From Treponema sp. UBA792 (GTDB lineage: Bacteria; Spirochaetota; Spirochaetia; Treponematales; Treponemataceae), in NCBI GenBank assembly GCA_002296965.1, contig DBIW01000008.1:255-8469 (forward strand): 8,215 nt of DNA, in the 5' to 3' direction. A program made the translations under genes and the position numbers. Shown one piece after another: positions 5,022 to 8,215 of the stretch. Each line of letters opens with the position of its first letter. The first letter of the stretch is position 1. The notes under the pieces were generated by a model. The model was not told the DNA's origin. It was given only the letters and a program-made list of their open reading frames with translations, and did not search any database.

Positions 5022-7250
5022 ATGAAAAAGACGCTTGCATTTGCCGCGGGAATTATTTTTGCCGCAGCTCCATTTTTCGCGCAGACCAGTTACAGCGATG
5101 CTGATCTTGTCTGGCAGGACGATTTTGACGGAAATTCACTCAATATGAATGACTGGAACTACGAATACCACGAGCCAGGCTGGGTGAACAACGAGCTTCA
5201 GGAATACGTGGACTCAAAGGAGAACATCTACGTAAAGGACGGAAATCTCGTGATTCAGGCCGTGCAGAAAAAAGGGCGCGGCGGAAAAACGGCGTACACA
5301 TCCGGCAGAATCAACACAAGAGGCAAGCACGACTTCAAGTACGGACGCATTGAGGCGCGCATAAAATTTCCTTCCGGCAAAGGTTTTCTCCCGGCATTCT
5401 GGATGATGCCCACGGAAGAGAATCTCTACGGACAGTGGCCAAAATGCGGTGAAATCGACATTGCGGAAGTTCTCGGCGACAGGACAGAGGAAATCTACGG
5501 AACGCTTCATTATGGCGAGCCCCACAAGGAATCTCAGGGAAAGGCATCCGCGAAGGGAAAAAGCTTCTCCGATGACTGGCACATTGTGGCCTGCGAGTGG
5601 GAACCCGGCGAAATCCGCTTCTACGCCGACGGAAAAATGTACCACAAGGAGAACAGCTGGTACACAAAGCGCAAGGGATTCGGCGAGGTGACTTATCCGG
5701 CGCCGTTTGATCAGCCTTTCTACATAATCCTGAACCTTGCGGTGGGCGGAAACTGGCCGGGAAATCCTGACCGCTCCACAAAATTCGCAAAGAACGCGCA
5801 GCTTCTCGTGGACTACGTGAAAGTCTACCAGAAAAAAAGCTACGATGAGAACGTGAAGAAGCCCGAATCAGCAAAGGCGAAATTCCGCGAGGCAGGTCCG
5901 GACGGAAACTACATTCTGTCAGACAGAGATTCCTGGACATTCCTTCTTGCTCAGGGCGGAAAAGGCAGCTTTGCTTACGACAGCGGAAACATCAGCATAA
6001 CTTCCGAGTCGGCCGGAAGCGTTGACTATTCTGTTCAGCTTGTGCAGGCAGGTCTTCCAATGCTCAAGGGCGCGGAATACAGGCTTTCGTTCGACGCTTC
6101 GGCGGAAAAGGAGCGCACGATGATAACCGCAGTTACAGCTCCGGAAGCAGGATGGATACGCTATCTCAAGGACACGAAAATAAATCTTGGACCGCAGAAA
6201 AAACATTTTGAGTTCACATTCAAGATGAACGACGCGGACGATCCTATGGGACGGCTTGAGTTCAACCTCGGAAACCAGAATTCCACTGCGGCGGTAAGAA
6301 TTTCCGGTGTGCGGCTTGAGATGGTCAGCGCGCCAAAAAATTCGGCCGAAAAAAAATCAGTTCTTCCCGACGGAAATCTTGTGCATAACGGAGAATTCCA
6401 GGAGGGAGAAAACCGTCTTGCGGAATGGAATGTCTCCGGCAAAAAAGGAGCTGAATTCCACGTAACGAACACGGACAACATCCGCAAGTTCCGCGCCGAA
6501 AATCCCAAGGACGCAAAAATCCGGCTTGTTCAGGAAGGAATTCCGCTTGTTCCGGGAACAGAATATCTTATGAGCTTTGACGCCTCATCATCTTCTTCCG
6601 GAAAAATAAAGGCTGAAATTTCAGGAAAGAGTTTTGAGGCTTCCCTTTCTTCCGATGAGAAGAATTTCAAGTTCGTGTTCACGGCGGAAAAGGAAAAATC
6701 ATCCGCGCTTTCATTCAGCTTTGACACAGACGGAACGGTTTTTCTTGACAACGTGCGCATTCAGGAAAACGCAATGCTCGTGAACGGAAATTTTTCCTCC
6801 GGGCTTACAGGCTACGAAATCTACCTGAACGAGTCGGCCAGCGCGGATTATGCCGTTGATTCCCTTTCCGAGGACAACGCTTTCTGCATGAACATTTCCG
6901 ACACAGGAAATCTTGACTGGATGATTCAGCTCAAGCAGAACGGAATTTCTCTTGAAAAAGGCAAAAAGTACAGAATAACGTTTGATGCAAAGTCAACTAT
7001 TGATCGCACGATAATGTATGCCCTCCAGCGCGACGGCTCTTCGGACAACAACTGGATTCCGTATTCCGGAACACAGAAAATCGACGTCTCAAAGGATTTC
7101 AAAAGATACTCATGCGAATTCACGATGGGCGAGCCGACCGACAACGCAGTAATCCTGAGCATTTCGATGGGAGCCGTGAACGGCAAAAAAATCACCAGAA
7201 AGCACACGGTTACGGTAGACAACATCGTGCTTGAGGAAATCGGAAAATAG
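5022..7250 (+). CDS. Secreted GH16 endo-beta-glucanase (laminarinase/lichenase type) with three CBM4/9-like modules
   Basis: 742 aa. Residues 1-20 are a Sec signal peptide (MKK, hydrophobic core, likely cut after FFA at A20-Q21) without a lipobox cysteine. Residues about 25-272 are the GH16 jelly-roll: ELQEYV, SGRINT, GRIEARIKFP, PAFWMMP, the catalytic GEIDIAE with E144 nucleophile, D146 and E149 acid/base, then GNWPG near 243-247 and VDYVKVYQ at the end. The EIDIAE spacing with the extra residue is that of beta-1,3-glucanases rather than EIDIE lichenases. Three beta-sandwich modules of CBM4/9 style follow at about 290-435, 450-580 and 585-740, each ending V(R/D)...(V)RLE or VDNI-type strands. 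Modules 1 and 3 resemble one another (QL.Q.G..L.KG..YR..FDA, W-I-x-Y); module 2 is shorter. Second gene of the operon; it presumably attacks laminarin-like or mixed-linked glucans outside the cytoplasm. Confidence 0.92.
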   Translation: MKKTLAFAAGIIFAAAPFFAQTSYSDADLVWQDDFDGNSLNMNDWNYEYHEPGWVNNELQEYVDSKENIYVKDGNLVIQAVQKKGRGGKTAYTSGRINTRGKHDFKYGRIEARIKFPSGKGFLPAFWMMPTEENLYGQWPKCGEIDIAEVLGDRTEEIYGTLHYGEPHKESQGKASAKGKSFSDDWHIVACEWEPGEIRFYADGKMYHKENSWYTKRKGFGEVTYPAPFDQPFYIILNLAVGGNWPGNPDRSTKFAKNAQLLVDYVKVYQKKSYDENVKKPESAKAKFREAGPDGNYILSDRDSWTFLLAQGGKGSFAYDSGNISITSESAGSVDYSVQLVQAGLPMLKGAEYRLSFDASAEKERTMITAVTAPEAGWIRYLKDTKINLGPQKKHFEFTFKMNDADDPMGRLEFNLGNQNSTAAVRISGVRLEMVSAPKNSAEKKSVLPDGNLVHNGEFQEGENRLAEWNVSGKKGAEFHVTNTDNIRKFRAENPKDAKIRLVQEGIPLVPGTEYLMSFDASSSSSGKIKAEISGKSFEASLSSDEKNFKFVFTAEKEKSSALSFSFDTDGTVFLDNVRIQENAMLVNGNFSSGLTGYEIYLNESASADYAVDSLSEDNAFCMNISDTGNLDWMIQLKQNGISLEKGKKYRITFDAKSTIDRTIMYALQRDGSSDNNWIPYSGTQKIDVSKDFKRYSCEFTMGEPTDNAVILSISMGAVNGKKITRKHTVTVDNIVLEEIGK

Positions 7251-7275
7251 ACTAGAACCTGCGTGACGTTCATTG

Positions 7276-7322
7276 AGACTGCCGGAATGACCTTGCAATA
7301 AATACGGTTGTTCCGGCAGTCT
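7276..7322. terminator. Long hairpin after the GH operon
   Basis: Arms 7277-7287 and 7311-7321 (GACTGCCGGAA / TTCCGGCAGTC) are perfect. Pairing extends outward by one A-T and inward through two G.U and three Watson-Crick pairs to 7292/7306, giving a stem of about 17 bp with a 13-nt loop. It begins 26 nt after the GH16 stop and lies before the end of the convergent membrane-protein gene, so it could end transcription from both sides. Neither side has a U-run, so factor-assisted termination, RNA 3'-end protection or a dispersed palindrome are alternatives. Confidence 0.5.
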
Positions 7323-7365
7323 TAGCGTTCGCGGTAATATTTGCCGATTCCGCCGTAGCCTGCAA

Positions 7366-7806
7366 TCATCTCATCTTTGCATTCTTGCAGCTGATCAGAA
7401 TGTGGCAAGGTGCAAAAATCACCGCGCAGACAATCAGCGGAATGTTCAGTGTAAAAAATCCGCTCTCAATAAAAAGCAGCGACGGCACAACTGAAAGCAC
7501 GCTTGACTTCCGCAAAGAATTTTCCTTCCAGAAAACAATCCAGCCAAAAAGATAAGCCGCCGCAAGAGCGGAACTTGCGGCAAAATACGCGGTTTTTGCT
7601 CCGTCAAACCAGAATCCGCGGCACAAAACAGGAATGTTAAAAATCATGAACGCAAAGCAGCCGAATCTTCCGGTCTGCTCCAGAAACTCAACAATTCTGT
7701 TCTTGTAGAGATTTTCAAATCCGTCCCTGTGCGTCGCGGCAAAAATAAAGTTTGGAACCATGATTGCGGCGATTATCGCCAGTCCGAAAAAATTTATAAA
7801 ACACAT
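7366..7806 (-). CDS. Small integral membrane protein of unknown function
   Basis: 146 aa, no functional family recognised. The start is ATG 7804-7806, which has GGGGA at 7813-7817 upstream. The frame is open 70 codons further, but that part runs through a palindromic element and does not look like protein. Four hydrophobic segments are visible: about 3-24 (INFFGLAIIAAIMVPNFIFA), 47-64 (FGCFAFMIFNIPVL), 72-93 (FAASSALAAAYLFGWIVF) and 102-137 (VVPSLLFIESGFFTL, IVCAVIFAPCHILIS). A polar loop THRDGFENLYKNRIVEFLEQTGR between the first two helices looks like a conserved family signature. The motif arrangement suggests a widespread uncharacterised inner-membrane family. Downstream of a MATE transporter gene on the same strand, separated by 173 bp of repeat. 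Confidence 0.75.
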   Translation of the reverse strand: MCFINFFGLAIIAAIMVPNFIFAATHRDGFENLYKNRIVEFLEQTGRFGCFAFMIFNIPVLCRGFWFDGAKTAYFAASSALAAAYLFGWIVFWKENSLRKSSVLSVVPSLLFIESGFFTLNIPLIVCAVIFAPCHILISCKNAKMR

Positions 7807-7819
7807 AGTTTTCCCCAAA

Positions 7820-7972
7820 ATGATTCTAATGGCAATCACAGCGGATGCGGTAGCGCTGGGAGCCCCAGAGTTCTGCGGCGGGTTTTGTACAAAACCTGAC
7901 GCAGAATGAGCGTTTAGCGAAGGGCGGACATAGCGACGGCAAATACTTGAAAAGTTTTTGCCGGACCGCCGT
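7820..7972. repeat. Compound palindromic intergenic element
   Basis: The gap between the two right-hand minus-strand genes is filled by structured sequence. Palindrome A (7871-7906) has TTCTGCG / CGCAGAA outer arms and a perfect 16-bp core GGTTTTGTACAAAACC (7881-7896). Palindrome B pairs CGGCAAA (7937-7943) with TTTGCCG (7957-7963) and continues through ACTT/AAGT with one mismatch. GGCGG (7923-7927) and CCGCC (7966-7970) bracket B. A small CTGGG-AGC-CCCAG hairpin precedes A. This looks like a mobile or dispersed REP/MITE-type element. Copy number cannot be judged from one window. Confidence 0.55.
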
Positions 7973-7979
7973 AATTTTT

Positions 7980-8215
7980 CTAATATCCGTAACGCTTCTT
8001 GAATTTTGCAAGGCACACGGCAACAACCACAGCGGAAAGCACTTCGTATATAATTCCGCTAAGCCAGATTCCGTCGATTCCCCACAGAACCGGCAGAACC
8101 AGGACACACGCAACCTGAAAAACCATCGTCCTCATAAAGGAAATCTGCGCGGAAACAAAACCGTTGTTCAGAGCGGTAAAGAATGACGAGCCAAACATAT
8201 TGAATCCAGTCAGCA
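7980..8215 (-). CDS. MATE-family efflux transporter, C-terminal end (partial)
   Basis: The last 78 codons of a multidrug and toxic compound extrusion (MATE/DinF/NorM-type) transporter. The gene enters from the right edge, so the start and the first ten or so helices are missing. The visible part includes GFNMFGSSFFTALNNGFVSA (the conserved G-x-x..FF.A.G...SA loop before helix 11), MRTMVFQVACVLVLPVLWGIDGIWLSGIIYEVLSAVVVAVCLAKF (helices 11 and 12 with the G-x-x-G-I/V-W motif) and a short basic end FKKRYGY. Such proteins expel cationic drugs or metabolites using Na+ or H+ gradients. TAG 7980-7982 is the stop. An in-frame ATG at 8196-8198 is internal, because the same family pattern continues to the window edge. 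Confidence 0.85.
   Translation of the reverse strand, partial: LTGFNMFGSSFFTALNNGFVSAQISFMRTMVFQVACVLVLPVLWGIDGIWLSGIIYEVLSAVVVAVCLAKFKKRYGY

Noticed and set aside
5335..5940. 201-codon open frame antisense to the GH16 gene
   Set aside because: Arg/Ser/Pro-rich composition typical of the shadow of a biased coding strand; GH16 motifs on the other strand are unambiguous.
7807..8016. 70-residue N-terminal extension of the small membrane protein
   Set aside because: It translates a palindromic element, is not hydrophobic or family-like, and GGGGA precedes ATG 7806.
1..8215. CRISPR array, tRNA, rRNA or transposase gene
   Set aside because: No regularly spaced repeats, no tRNA cloverleaf or rRNA sequence and no transposase motif were seen.

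Overview
The window is a bacterial chromosomal segment with moderate GC, strong GGAG-type ribosome-binding sites and many short palindromic mini-elements between genes. Protein style and gene content (secreted GH16 glucanase with CBM4/9-like modules, cytoplasmic GH5 enzyme, AraC regulator, scattered palindromes) best suit a carbohydrate-degrading, host-associated spirochaete of the Treponema type. That taxonomic call is inference from style, not from a marker gene.

Left part (1-2870), accessory in character: a palindromic repeat element (24-115); two tandem operator-like palindromes (160-211); a GNAT acetyltransferase on + with a near-consensus promoter. On the minus strand, read from right to left, come an ICMT/PEMT-type membrane methyltransferase, a frameshifted coupled gene of unknown function, a second GNAT acetyltransferase of RimJ/RimL type, and a DinJ (RelB)-YafQ toxin-antitoxin pair. 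The toxin is broken. About 72 bp of palindromic sequence lie exactly between the codons for '...DWLLI' and 'YQIKND...', add in-frame stop codons, and separate the catalytic C-terminus (THADLF) from the rest of the protein. The antitoxin looks intact.

Central part (3008-7250), the metabolic core: an AraC-family regulator on minus faces a two-gene + operon. The first gene encodes a GH5 hydrolase without a signal peptide (339 aa). The second, 24 nt downstream, encodes a 742-aa secreted GH16 endo-beta-glucanase (laminarinase/lichenase type) with three CBM4/9-like modules. The likely logic is that the GH16 enzyme cuts beta-1,3- or mixed-linked glucan outside the cytoplasm and the GH5 enzyme trims imported oligosaccharides inside, under the AraC regulator. 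Three TGATAT direct repeats in the divergent intergenic region are candidate binding sites. No transporter is present in the window.

Right part (7250-8215): a long hairpin closes the GH operon. On the minus strand are a small four-helix membrane protein of unknown function and the C-terminal end of a MATE-family efflux transporter that runs off the window. Between these two lies an element of roughly 150 bp built from two large palindromes.

I saw no tRNA, rRNA, CRISPR array, transposase or prophage gene. The most notable observations are the toxin gene split by a mini-element, the repeated occurrence of compact two-hairpin elements between genes, and the operator-like palindromes.
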